NCBI RefSeq assembly: GCF_032051575.1
Contig: NZ_DAMBYD010000002.1
Span: 186,001-250,000 of the forward strand
Direction of reading: 5' to 3'
DNA: 64,000 nt
Source: Aminipila sp032051575
Lineage (GTDB): Bacteria > Bacillota > Clostridia > Peptostreptococcales > Anaerovoracaceae
A program made the translations under genes and the position numbers. Of the stretch, positions 8,719-17,177 are shown piece by piece. Each line of letters begins with the position of its first letter. The stretch's first letter is position 1. The notes under the pieces were generated by a model. It was not told the origin of the DNA, made no database searches, and saw only the letters and a list, made by a program, of their open reading frames with translations.

Positions 8719-8789
8719 TGAATAAATTCATTCATTGACATATTCAAGGAAAAGACTTATTATATGAGTGAATAAAATTATTCACTCAT
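8719..8789 (+). promoter_or_regulatory. MATE gene promoter flanked by two TetR operators
   Basis: TTGACA (8735-8740), exactly 17 bases, TATTAT (8758-8763). Operator A (8719-8734, TGAATA-N4-CATTCA) touches the -35. Operator B (8764-8789) is a perfect 11-bp inverted repeat with AAAT spacer (core TGAATA-N4-TATTCA) placed on the start site. The two sites bracket the promoter. Confidence 0.8.
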
Positions 8790-8808
8790 ACCGAAGGGGG
8801 TTTTAATT

Positions 8809-10197
8809 ATGAACAAGGAAGAACGTATCACAATGCTAAGGGAAGCACCAATCCCTCAGCTATTATTTAAAATGGGATTGCCGACAATGGTTGGCATGCT
8901 GGTGACAGGGTTTTATAATCTGATTGACGCTTATTTTGTTGGGGGTCTGGGGACAAGTCAAATGGGGGCGATATCCATTGCTTTCCCCCTTGGGCAGGCA
9001 ATCGTAGGTATCGCAGTCATGTTTGGCGGCGGTGCAGCGGCGTATATTTCCAGACTATTGGGAGAGAGAAAAAATCAAGAAGCAAGTCGTGTGGCCTCAA
9101 CCGCCCTTTATTCGAGCCTTATTATCGGTGCTGTTGTTATCATTCTGTTAGAGTGCTTCTTGGATAACGTAATATGGGGCTTAGGTGCAACGAAAACAAT
9201 TTTTCCTTATGCAAAACAATATGCCATTATTTATATAGCAAGTTCAATTTTTAACATATTTAATGTTACTATGAACAATATTGCTTCAAGTGAAGGAGCG
9301 GTTAGGGTTTCCATGACTGCTATGCTGCTTGGTGCCGGATTGAATGTGATTTTTGCTCCGGCTTTCATTTTTGGACTGCATATGGGGATTATAGGAGCAG
9401 GTATGGCAACGGCTGTTGCTCAAATGGTCACATCTATTATGTATTTGTTTTACATATTAAAGAAAAAAAGTATTTTTAGTTTTTCGCTAAAAGAGGCCCG
9501 TTTTGAGGGTATAATTTTCAAAGAAATTTTTAAAGTCGGAATAGGAATTCTTGTCTTTCAGCTTGCAACTAGTGTTGCTATTAGCTTAACAAACATGGCA
9601 GCGCAGCCATATGGTGATTCTGTTATTGCTGCCATGGGAATTGTAACCCGTGTGATTTCCATGGGAATCTATGCAGTATTTGGTTTTGCAAAAGGCTTTC
9701 AGCCTGTTGCCGGATATAATTATGGTGCAGGACAATATGAACGGTTACAGAGTGCAACAAAGATAGCAGTAAAATGGACTAGTATTTTTTGTGTTTTGAT
9801 GACACTGTTTATGATTTTATTACCACAGCCGGTTGTTTCTTTATTTACAACGAATAATGCATCAGTCATAGAAATTGGCTCATTTGCACTTCGTATAAAT
9901 ATTGTTACATTCATTTTCTATGGTATGGAAGCAATTTACTGTATGCTCTTTATGGCGCTTGGGAAACCGTTAGGAGGCTGGGTACTTTGCGCAGGACGCC
10001 AGGCAGTATTCTTTATTCCGATTATTTTAATTCTTCCTAAATTTATGGGAATAAAGGGAGTGATAGCAGCTCAGCCGATTGCCGATATAATTACGATTAT
10101 CATTATGGGCATTTTAGCAGTAAAACTGAATGGAGAAATCAAGCAACATGCAAATGTACCAGCGTTGGATGTAAAATTGGGTTCAGTGAGTAAATAG
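8809..10197 (+). CDS. MATE-family multidrug exporter
   Basis: A 462-residue protein with 12 predicted membrane segments in two similar halves, the size and pattern of MATE (NorM/MepA/DinF) cation-driven exporters. Typical motifs are PQLLFKMGLPTMVGMLVTGF at the start and GFAKGFQPVAGYNYGAGQ in the second half. The latter matches the MepA-like branch, where this loop (GxQPixgyNyGA) is conserved. It acts in the cytoplasmic membrane exporting organic cations or drugs. The gene has its own promoter with two operators for the adjacent TetR protein. Confidence 0.93.
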   Translation: MNKEERITMLREAPIPQLLFKMGLPTMVGMLVTGFYNLIDAYFVGGLGTSQMGAISIAFPLGQAIVGIAVMFGGGAAAYISRLLGERKNQEASRVASTALYSSLIIGAVVIILLECFLDNVIWGLGATKTIFPYAKQYAIIYIASSIFNIFNVTMNNIASSEGAVRVSMTAMLLGAGLNVIFAPAFIFGLHMGIIGAGMATAVAQMVTSIMYLFYILKKKSIFSFSLKEARFEGIIFKEIFKVGIGILVFQLATSVAISLTNMAAQPYGDSVIAAMGIVTRVISMGIYAVFGFAKGFQPVAGYNYGAGQYERLQSATKIAVKWTSIFCVLMTLFMILLPQPVVSLFTTNNASVIEIGSFALRINIVTFIFYGMEAIYCMLFMALGKPLGGWVLCAGRQAVFFIPIILILPKFMGIKGVIAAQPIADIITIIIMGILAVKLNGEIKQHANVPALDVKLGSVSK

Positions 10198-10248
10198 TCA
10201 CTTGATTATAAAAATGTTACAACTTAATAAAAAATAAGGAGAAAAGAA

Positions 10249-10605
10249 ATGAAAGTTCAGCAAATTTTAAGTCGAATTTATGTTAATGAGATGGATCAGG
10301 CAGTAGTCTTCTATGAAAAACTTCTTAGTGAAAAATGCAGTATGAGATTCCAACACGAGAAGCTTCATTTGGAATTAGCACAAGTAGGCACCATTCTGAT
10401 TATTGCAGGCTCAGACGAAATACTGCAGTCATTTAGAGACACAAGAACAGTATTTATTGTTGACTCCATAATAAAATTTAAAGATTTTCTATTAATGAAC
10501 GGTGCCACCATAATGAAAGATATAAAGGAAACTCCTACAGGATTAAATATGATTGTAAAACACTTTGATGGTACGATAGCAGAATATGTAGAACAACGAA
10601 GCTGA
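10249..10605 (+). CDS. VOC (glyoxalase/bleomycin-resistance) family protein
   Basis: A 118-residue single-module VOC protein with betaalphabetabetabeta repeats (ILSRIYVNEMDQAVVFYEKL at the start, KHFDGTIAEYVEQRS at the end). The final Glu of IAEYVEQ is at the usual metal-ligand position. It has a ribosome binding site (AAGGAG) eight bases before ATG. It may bind or modify a small molecule exported by the adjacent MATE pump, but nothing in the sequence fixes its ligand. Confidence 0.8.
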   Translation: MKVQQILSRIYVNEMDQAVVFYEKLLSEKCSMRFQHEKLHLELAQVGTILIIAGSDEILQSFRDTRTVFIVDSIIKFKDFLLMNGATIMKDIKETPTGLNMIVKHFDGTIAEYVEQRS

Positions 10606-10807
10606 CATAAACACGAACAAATCATATAGCGTTAACTTGAAGTTTAGTTAAAATACAACGTTTTAATTATAAAACACGAACTTTAAAAATAATGTGCATA
10701 TAGAAGTTCCTATTTTATCCGAAAAAATATATGTTTTTTTGTCGAAATATGGTAATATATCATAAAATATTATATTTCAATATTTTTAATCCAATATAAA
10801 ATTCGTC
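10606..10807. other. AT-rich intergenic region before the purine operon
   Basis: About 200 bases of very AT-rich DNA, with repeated ATAATAT elements near 10750-10800 that may contain the operon promoter. I see no gene in it. Confidence 0.4.
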
Positions 10808-10863
10808 AAGATACAAACTGCAGGACGGGAAACCTGGTTCATCAGAATTGGTCGGGGTATCTT
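10808..10863 (+). ncRNA. Structured leader RNA of the adenine deaminase operon (candidate riboswitch)
   Basis: A closing stem pairs AAGATAC (10808-10814) with GTATCTT (10857-10863), 7 perfect base pairs. The enclosed 42 bases can form CAGG/CCTG (10821-10824 with 10833-10836) or, alternatively, CTGGTTC with GAATTGG (10834-10840 with 10845-10851, several wobble pairs). The two inner helices share bases, so they are mutually exclusive. The closing stem ends 12 bases before the GGAGG of the first gene. The conserved joining sequences of the classical purine aptamer (TTTCTACC and its partners) are absent. This is therefore a different purine-linked element, or a translational switch of unknown class. 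Confidence 0.5.
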
Positions 10864-10887
10864 AAATTATTTATTGGAGGTTTTTTT

Positions 10888-12672
10888 ATGCAAAAAAACA
10901 AAAACAACTTAAAACAACTTATCCGTGCAGGGAGAGGAATTACTCCTGCACACACTGTGGTACTTCATGGAAGCTTGGTAAATGTTATGTCAAGCGAAAT
11001 TTACAAGGCCGATGTGGCAATCTATGAAGATACCATTGTAGCCATTGGCGATGTAAGTGATTACATAGGCCAGGAGACGAAGACCATCGATGCAACAGGA
11101 AAGTATTTAGTTCCTGGGCTCATTGATGGACACATTCACAGCGAATGCAGTAAGCTTAGCATAACAAGTTTTGCAAAAGCAGTGGTACCTTGTGGGACAA
11201 CCAGTATGATCTCAGGACTAGACGAATACATTTCAGTATCCGGATTAGAGGGTTTACAGGAAGTATTTAAAGAAGTAAAGGCAAGTCCTTTAAAAGTATT
11301 TTGGGGTGCCCCTTACAGAACACCTTATACTTTTCCACAATCAACAGTGGCCTTTAACTTCACTCAGGAAGTTCACAGGGAAGTACAAAAATGGCCGGAA
11401 TGCTTTGGCGTTTGGGAAACTGTACGTGAATACATACAGGAAGAAGATGATGACACTTTAGGTGCAATTGAAGAGGCATTTAAAAATCGTCTGCCAGTGT
11501 TTGGATGTGCACCAATGGCAAGAGGCAAAGAATTAAACGGATATCTCTGTGCAGGGGTTAGATTGGACCATGAAAGCTATGACCATGAGGAAGTAGTAGA
11601 AAAAATGCGTAATGGTATGCATATGATAATCAGAGAGTCTTCCGTTACCCATTTCCTAAAGGAAAATATCAGAGCAGTAACGGAAGTAAACCCTGCTCTT
11701 GCACGCCGCGTAAGCTTTTGTACAGACGATGTAACCGCAACAGATGTAATAGAAAAAGGACATGTTGACAATCTTGTCCGTCTAGCTATTGCTGAAGGAG
11801 TAGATCCTATGACGGCGATTCAGATGGCTACCATTAACAGTGCTGAAGCTTATAGAATTGATCATCTTGTAGGTTCTATTTCTCCTGGAAGACTGGCAGA
11901 TATTCTTTTGGTTGATAGCCCAGAAAATTTCCATGTGGAAGCTGTTATTACAAATGGCCGCCTGGTAGCAGAAAATGGTAAATTAAATTATGATCTGAAA
12001 GCACCGGTTAGAAGCAGTGTGCTAAGTAGTGCATTAAAATGTGCAAAAACTACAAAAGAAGATTTTGAATATAAAGTAGATCTTAAAAATGGACAAGCTA
12101 AAGTGCTTTCTATGAATGTGAAGGGACCTTTCGTCCGTAAAAGAAGAGATGTTATCCTAAATGTAAAGGACTATATTGTACAACCAGATACGGAGCAGGA
12201 TGTTCTGATGGTTTCAGTTCTTGAACGTTTTGGTCGTAATGGCAATAAATCATTAGCATTTTGTTCTGGATGGAAGCTTAAAAAAGGTGCAATGGCTTCT
12301 TCTGCCGCACCAGATGACAATAATATCATTGTTATGGGAGCAGATGCTACAGATATGTCCATTGCAGTAAACCACCTCATAGAAAATGGTGGAGGGCAAG
12401 TTGTTGTTGCAGACGGAGAAGTAATAGAATTCCTTTCCCTACCTGTAGGCGGCATTGCCAGCGATTTAGAACCAGAAGAAATCGCTTATCGTGAAACATT
12501 ACTGACAAAAGCAGCAAATAAGCTGGGATGTGACTTACCAGATCCTCTTATGTATATGTTTTTCTTACCAATTACAGCCATTCCTGACTATGCAATCACA
12601 GATGTAGGACCAGTTGACTGTATTGCGCTGACAACCTTTGAACCAGTTCTTGAACTGATTCAGATAAAATAG
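10888..12672 (+). CDS. Adenine deaminase family protein, divergent paralog
   Basis: A 594-residue amidohydrolase-fold protein with the length and two-domain layout of adenine deaminase. It keeps H82 and H84 of the HxH motif (GLIDGHIHSEC), the bridging Glu in FGVWETV, the His in LDHES and the catalytic Asp in CTDD. Compared with the next gene it has lost the DPHE motif (here GLDE) and the beta-strand-5 histidine (GHSP is replaced by GCAP). One normal metal ligand is therefore a Cys. It may act on another purine, or be only partly active. It is the first gene of a three-gene operon, 16 bases before the second deaminase, and is preceded by a structured leader. Confidence 0.8.
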   Translation: MQKNKNNLKQLIRAGRGITPAHTVVLHGSLVNVMSSEIYKADVAIYEDTIVAIGDVSDYIGQETKTIDATGKYLVPGLIDGHIHSECSKLSITSFAKAVVPCGTTSMISGLDEYISVSGLEGLQEVFKEVKASPLKVFWGAPYRTPYTFPQSTVAFNFTQEVHREVQKWPECFGVWETVREYIQEEDDDTLGAIEEAFKNRLPVFGCAPMARGKELNGYLCAGVRLDHESYDHEEVVEKMRNGMHMIIRESSVTHFLKENIRAVTEVNPALARRVSFCTDDVTATDVIEKGHVDNLVRLAIAEGVDPMTAIQMATINSAEAYRIDHLVGSISPGRLADILLVDSPENFHVEAVITNGRLVAENGKLNYDLKAPVRSSVLSSALKCAKTTKEDFEYKVDLKNGQAKVLSMNVKGPFVRKRRDVILNVKDYIVQPDTEQDVLMVSVLERFGRNGNKSLAFCSGWKLKKGAMASSAAPDDNNIIVMGADATDMSIAVNHLIENGGGQVVVADGEVIEFLSLPVGGIASDLEPEEIAYRETLLTKAANKLGCDLPDPLMYMFFLPITAIPDYAITDVGPVDCIALTTFEPVLELIQIK

Positions 12673-12688
12673 TAAGGAGTGTTAGCCA

Positions 12689-14419
12689 ATGGAAAAGAAA
12701 CAACTAAAAAAATTAATCGATGTTGCTGCGGGAAAAATTCCTGCGGATCTTGTTATAAAAAACTGCAAGGTTGTAGATGTATATAACGCTGTTATTATAG
12801 AAGGCGATATTGCTCTATGTGAAGGACTAATAGCAGGAGTGGGACATTACGAAGGAATTCAGGAAATTGATGCAAAAGGTCAGTATGCAGCTCCCGGTTT
12901 TATAGACAGCCATATTCATGTAGAGTCTTCTTATGTCAGCCCAGAGGAGCTTGGCAGGCTCATTGTTCCCCATGGGACAACCACAATTATTGCAGATCCT
13001 CATGAAATTGCCAATGTATGTGGGTTAAAAGGCTTAGACTATATGATAAAGGCTTCCGAAGGAACGGCCTTAGATATTAAATGGATGCTGCCCTCCTGTG
13101 TGCCTGCAACACCCTTTGAGCATGCAGGAGCGGTAATTGATGCAGAAACTATGAAAGAGCCAATAAAACATGAAAAAATCCTTGGACTAGGAGAATTCAT
13201 GGACTTCCCTGGTGTAATAGGAGCCAATGACGGTGTTTTAGATAAACTTTTAGTCGCGAAAAATCAAGGAAAGTGTATTGACGGACACAGCCCTGGAGTA
13301 ACAGGTAATGCGCTAAACGCTTATGCTGCTGCAAGAATTCATACAGATCATGAATGCGCTACTGTAGAAGAGCTGCAGGATAGAATTGCAAGAGGGATGT
13401 ATGTGCTGCTTCGTCAAGGTTCTGCCTGTCACAACTTGAGGGAATTACTAAAAGGTGTAACTCATCTTAACAGTAGACGCTGCCTTCTTTGTGCAGATGA
13501 TTGCCAGCCAAAGACGATTTTAAGTATAGGCCATCTTGATAATCATTTGCGTATTTGTGTAGATGAGGAAATTGACCCAATTATAGCCATACAAATGGCA
13601 AGTTTAAATTCAGCGGAATGTTTTGGGCTAGAAGACAGAGGGGCTATCGTGCCGGGTCTTCGGGCAGATATCGTGTTGATGGATAATCTTAAGGATTTTA
13701 AGGTACAAAGAGTATTTATTGCCGGACAAGAAGCATCATCAAATGGAATCTACAATTTACCGGTCAATCCATATGATACATCAGAAACAAAAGGAAGTTT
13801 TCATGTAAAGGATTTTTCAAAGGAAAAGCTGCGATTAAAGATTAATTCCCATCAAGCAAATGTGATTAACATCTTGCCTGGTGGTGTAGTTACAAGTAAA
13901 GAAGTAGCAGAAATTAAACGTGATGAAAATGGAGAATTTATCTATGATCCATCTTCCGATATCGTTAAGGTTTCAGTGGTTGAACGTCATCAAGATACAG
14001 GGAATGTAGCTGTAGCTTTATTAAAAGGGTACGGGATCAGAGAAGGAGCGGTTGCACTTTCTGTAGCCCATGATTCCCATAACATCATTGTGGTTGGTGT
14101 GAATGACGAAGATATGGCATTCGCTGTAGAGCAGCTGATCAAGCAGGATGGTGGAATTATTCTTGTGAAAGATCAGAAAGTTCTGGAAAGTATGCCGATG
14201 CCTATAGCGGGGCTTATGAGCGATAAAAGCGGTGAGTGGGTTCATGAGAAGCTAACTCATATTCACAAAACTGCCCATGAAACTCTTCATATCAATCAGG
14301 ACGTTGAACCTGTTATGACCCTATGCTTTATGTCTTTAGCCGTTATTCCAGAAATAAAACTTACAGACATGGGCTTGTTTGACGTAACTAAATTTGACTT
14401 TATAACGATTGAAGCTTAA
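12689..14419 (+). CDS. ade: Adenine deaminase
   Basis: A 576-residue canonical adenine deaminase, which hydrolyses adenine to hypoxanthine and ammonia in the cytosol. Visible hallmarks are FIDSHIHVESS, GTTTIIADPHEIANV (H105, E106), the bridging Glu in GLGEFMDFPGV, DGHSPGVTG, HTDHE and CADDCQPKT. The C-terminal domain with GIREGAVALSVAHDSHNI is also typical. The ATG has TAAGGAG at 12673-12679. It sits between a divergent paralog and a purine permease, forming an import-and-deaminate unit. Confidence 0.95.
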   Translation: MEKKQLKKLIDVAAGKIPADLVIKNCKVVDVYNAVIIEGDIALCEGLIAGVGHYEGIQEIDAKGQYAAPGFIDSHIHVESSYVSPEELGRLIVPHGTTTIIADPHEIANVCGLKGLDYMIKASEGTALDIKWMLPSCVPATPFEHAGAVIDAETMKEPIKHEKILGLGEFMDFPGVIGANDGVLDKLLVAKNQGKCIDGHSPGVTGNALNAYAAARIHTDHECATVEELQDRIARGMYVLLRQGSACHNLRELLKGVTHLNSRRCLLCADDCQPKTILSIGHLDNHLRICVDEEIDPIIAIQMASLNSAECFGLEDRGAIVPGLRADIVLMDNLKDFKVQRVFIAGQEASSNGIYNLPVNPYDTSETKGSFHVKDFSKEKLRLKINSHQANVINILPGGVVTSKEVAEIKRDENGEFIYDPSSDIVKVSVVERHQDTGNVAVALLKGYGIREGAVALSVAHDSHNIIVVGVNDEDMAFAVEQLIKQDGGIILVKDQKVLESMPMPIAGLMSDKSGEWVHEKLTHIHKTAHETLHINQDVEPVMTLCFMSLAVIPEIKLTDMGLFDVTKFDFITIEA

Positions 14420-14442
14420 TAAATAATATAGGAGATATATTT

Positions 14443-16008
14443 ATGACTAAAAGTGAAAAGCGGTTAACACTCTTCAATAGAGGAGATATAGGAGGGTTAA
14501 CTTATATTCTTGCAAACAATATAGTGAACTACATCATTGTTATTGCAACTCTGTCAGGGGTACTAGGCTGGCCGGCTGACCTGGTTTACGGAAGAGTTAT
14601 TCCGGGCATGTCCATGGGATTATTGGCAGGGTGTTTTTACTACGCATATATGGCGGCTAAATTAGCCAAGAAAGAAGGAAGAACAGATGTAACGGCACTG
14701 CCTTCAGGCATCTCTACGCCCGCCATGTTTGTTATGTTATATGGGGTAATTATGCCATTACATTTTTCACTAAAAGATCCTTATCTTGCATGGTCTGCAG
14801 CTGTGGCAGCTTGCTTCATTGGTGGATTTGTTGAATTTTGTGGTGGATTTATCGGGCCATGGATGAAAAAGCATATTCCACGTGCTGCGCTTCTTGGAAC
14901 TGTAGCAGGAATCGGCTTTATCTGGATGGCTACACAAGGTGTTTTTGATTTATTTGGAGATCCTATTCTTGGTCTACCTATATTCCTTGTAGGAATCGTT
15001 GGTGTTTTTGGAGGCTATTTATTTCCCAAGAGAATACCACCATTTGCCGTTGCTATTGTAGGTGGAATCATTTATGCTTTGGCAATTGGACGTACCCATG
15101 TTGATTTTACAGGTGTAGGCTTATTTATACCAAATCCTGTTACTACGATACAATCATTGATCAACGGTTTTACTGTTGTTTTACCATACCTAAGCATTAT
15201 TATTCCAGTTAATATTTATAACTTTATTGAGACAATGGACAATGTAGAAGGAGCAAATGCTGCAGGCGATAATTACAGCGTTAGAGAGGCACAATTTGCA
15301 GATGGCATTAGTACTATGATTTCAGCAATATTTGGTGGTGTTGTTCCAAATACCGTTTGGCTTGGTCATGCAGGACTAAAGAAAACTGGATCCAATATAG
15401 GGTTCTCATGGGTCGGAGGAATTCTTCTTGCCCTAGCAGGTGTATGTGGGCTCTTTACTTTCTTTAGCGCGTTAGTTCCACCAGCTATTGCTGCGATTAC
15501 CTATTTATGGTGCTCCATCATTATGCTCTCTCAATCATTCAGGGCATGTGACAAGAAGCATTACGCCGGAATCGGAATTGCTATGGTACCGCCCATTGCA
15601 GACTTTTTATATACTCAGGTTACGGGAGCGGTTGGCCTTGCAAATATATGGACAGAGAAATTGCCTTCAGGACTTGTAGGCTATGGCTCACAAGTATCCC
15701 AGCGGCTACTGGATTCAGGTGTTATGTGGAACGGTGTCCCAGCTGTAAAATCAGGAGCCATTGTCATAGGCATTATCCTTGGAACATTGACTGTGTTTAT
15801 CATCGACAGACGTTTGGACAAGGCTGGCATAGCAGCGTTAGTAGGCTCTGCACTTTCCATGTTTGGATTTATACATAGTGCAGGGTTAGGTTTTTATCCG
15901 ACATCCCAATTTACCATAGGTTATTTAATTATGGCGGTAATGTGCTTTATCCTTCATGCTGGCCGTGGCAAATGGCTGGATACCATTGATGATTATGATT
16001 ATGTATAA
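14443..16008 (+). CDS. NCS2-family purine permease (AzgA-like)
   Basis: A 521-residue membrane protein with about 13 membrane segments. The N-terminal FNRGDIGGLTYILANNIVNY and the signature ETMDNVEGANAAGDNYSVRE point to the NCS2 (xanthine/uracil/AzgA) superfamily. The latter covers the helix carrying the conserved Glu that contacts the base. It probably imports adenine, hypoxanthine or guanine by proton symport, feeding the two deaminase-family proteins encoded upstream. GGAGATAT lies just before ATG. A terminator closes the operon. Confidence 0.88.
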   Translation: MTKSEKRLTLFNRGDIGGLTYILANNIVNYIIVIATLSGVLGWPADLVYGRVIPGMSMGLLAGCFYYAYMAAKLAKKEGRTDVTALPSGISTPAMFVMLYGVIMPLHFSLKDPYLAWSAAVAACFIGGFVEFCGGFIGPWMKKHIPRAALLGTVAGIGFIWMATQGVFDLFGDPILGLPIFLVGIVGVFGGYLFPKRIPPFAVAIVGGIIYALAIGRTHVDFTGVGLFIPNPVTTIQSLINGFTVVLPYLSIIIPVNIYNFIETMDNVEGANAAGDNYSVREAQFADGISTMISAIFGGVVPNTVWLGHAGLKKTGSNIGFSWVGGILLALAGVCGLFTFFSALVPPAIAAITYLWCSIIMLSQSFRACDKKHYAGIGIAMVPPIADFLYTQVTGAVGLANIWTEKLPSGLVGYGSQVSQRLLDSGVMWNGVPAVKSGAIVIGIILGTLTVFIIDRRLDKAGIAALVGSALSMFGFIHSAGLGFYPTSQFTIGYLIMAVMCFILHAGRGKWLDTIDDYDYV

Positions 16009-16067
16009 ATTATAGGATTGTTAACTCAATGGAAAACTACCTAGCGGGGTAGTATACACCCAAAGAA

Positions 16068-16099
16068 ACCCACTATACAATAATGTATGGTGGATTTTT
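16068..16099 (+). terminator. Terminator of the purine operon
   Basis: CCACTATAC (16070-16078) pairs with GTATGGTGG (16085-16093), one wobble pair, followed by ATTTTT. Confidence 0.85.
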
Positions 16100-16260
16100 G
16101 TGATTGAAGCAATCACCCTGTTATGGTAAAATGCTAATATAAATGCTACCTTGCATTTTTGCGAAAAGTTGGTTGATAAAAATATCGCAGACAAATCAAT
16201 TTTATATAACATACACTGAAAAAGGGATAGGACGTATTGTGAGAAAGTAAGGGGATTATT

Positions 16261-16938
16261 ATGTTTCAGGAACAACGCGATTGGACGCCATACCATGATG
16301 AATTGGTGAAAAAAATTCGAAGTAAGAGAGATGCTGAAAGTGCCATTGAACTTGCCCTTAAGATGCATACAATGGTACATTTTAAAAGCATGCTTCCGAA
16401 CAGTCAAATTGAAACTTTTTGGGATGACATATGGAGTGGTTTAACGGATGAGCAATTGGCGGTTATGCCGTCACGCAAAGATAATACCATAGCGTGGTGC
16501 TTGTGGCATATTACACGGATAGAGGATATTGTATCCAATCTTCTCATTAATCAGGGTAGCCCAATCTTTGATGAGCAATGGAAGGTCGCTTTGAATATCA
16601 ACATATCTGATACCGGAAATGCTATGAAGGATTCTGAAATGATAGCGTTCAGTCAGCAGATAAATAAGAATGAGCTCGTAAAATACAGCAACACTGTCGG
16701 GCATCAAACCCAAGAGATTATTCGTTCATTAACTGCAGAAAAGCTAAAACAAAGGCCAACTTTGGAGAGCCTTGAGCGCATTGTTGAGCATGGTGGCTTA
16801 ATTCAGCATAGAAATTCCATATGGCTTAAGGATTTTTGGGGAAAGAAAACAATCGCTGGATTGGTGTTGCTGCCGCTCACTCATCATCATGTTATGCATA
16901 TGAATGAAGCAGTTTCAATGAGAGAACGAATATTATGA
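16261..16938 (+). CDS. DinB-like putative metal-binding protein
   Basis: A 225-residue all-helical protein. Histidines spaced as in DinB/YfiT-type four-helix bundles are visible: CLWHITRIEDI in helix 2 and LTHHHVMHMNEA near the end. DinB-fold proteins bind a divalent metal with three His; some are thiol transferases, most have no assigned reaction. The gene stands alone between two terminators with a weak ribosome binding site (AAGTAAGGGG). Confidence 0.75.
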   Translation: MFQEQRDWTPYHDELVKKIRSKRDAESAIELALKMHTMVHFKSMLPNSQIETFWDDIWSGLTDEQLAVMPSRKDNTIAWCLWHITRIEDIVSNLLINQGSPIFDEQWKVALNINISDTGNAMKDSEMIAFSQQINKNELVKYSNTVGHQTQEIIRSLTAEKLKQRPTLESLERIVEHGGLIQHRNSIWLKDFWGKKTIAGLVLLPLTHHHVMHMNEAVSMRERIL

Positions 16939-16987
16939 GGAAACTGAAAGATTGTTGAAAAAATCCGAGTTAATATAAGTCTACATA

Positions 16988-17032
16988 AAATAAACACCGT
17001 CTTGGGTTATACAAGACGGTGTTTATTTTTTA
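16988..17032 (+). terminator. Strong rho-independent terminator
   Basis: A 17-bp perfect stem (16988-17004 with 17012-17028, core CACCGTCTTG/CAAGACGGTG) with a T-run. Confidence 0.92.
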
Positions 17033-17177
17033 ACAGCATTACTTTTATTATGTATCCAAAAAAATATGGTAAAATATAAAAAAGAGTTATTGTAGAAAAA
17101 TGAGGTTGTGAATATAATACATAGCTAATGGACAGACAAGGGTACAAGTATTAGTGTAGCCGAAATGGAGGGAAGAT

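Noticed and set aside
10606..10887. Classical purine (adenine/guanine) riboswitch before the deaminase operon
   Set aside because: Expected from context, but the conserved joining sequences and TTTCTACC are not present.
16021..16407. 128-codon minus-strand frame before the DinB-like gene
   Set aside because: It overlaps the terminator and the start of a gene on the plus strand with family motifs. The translated product shows no family.
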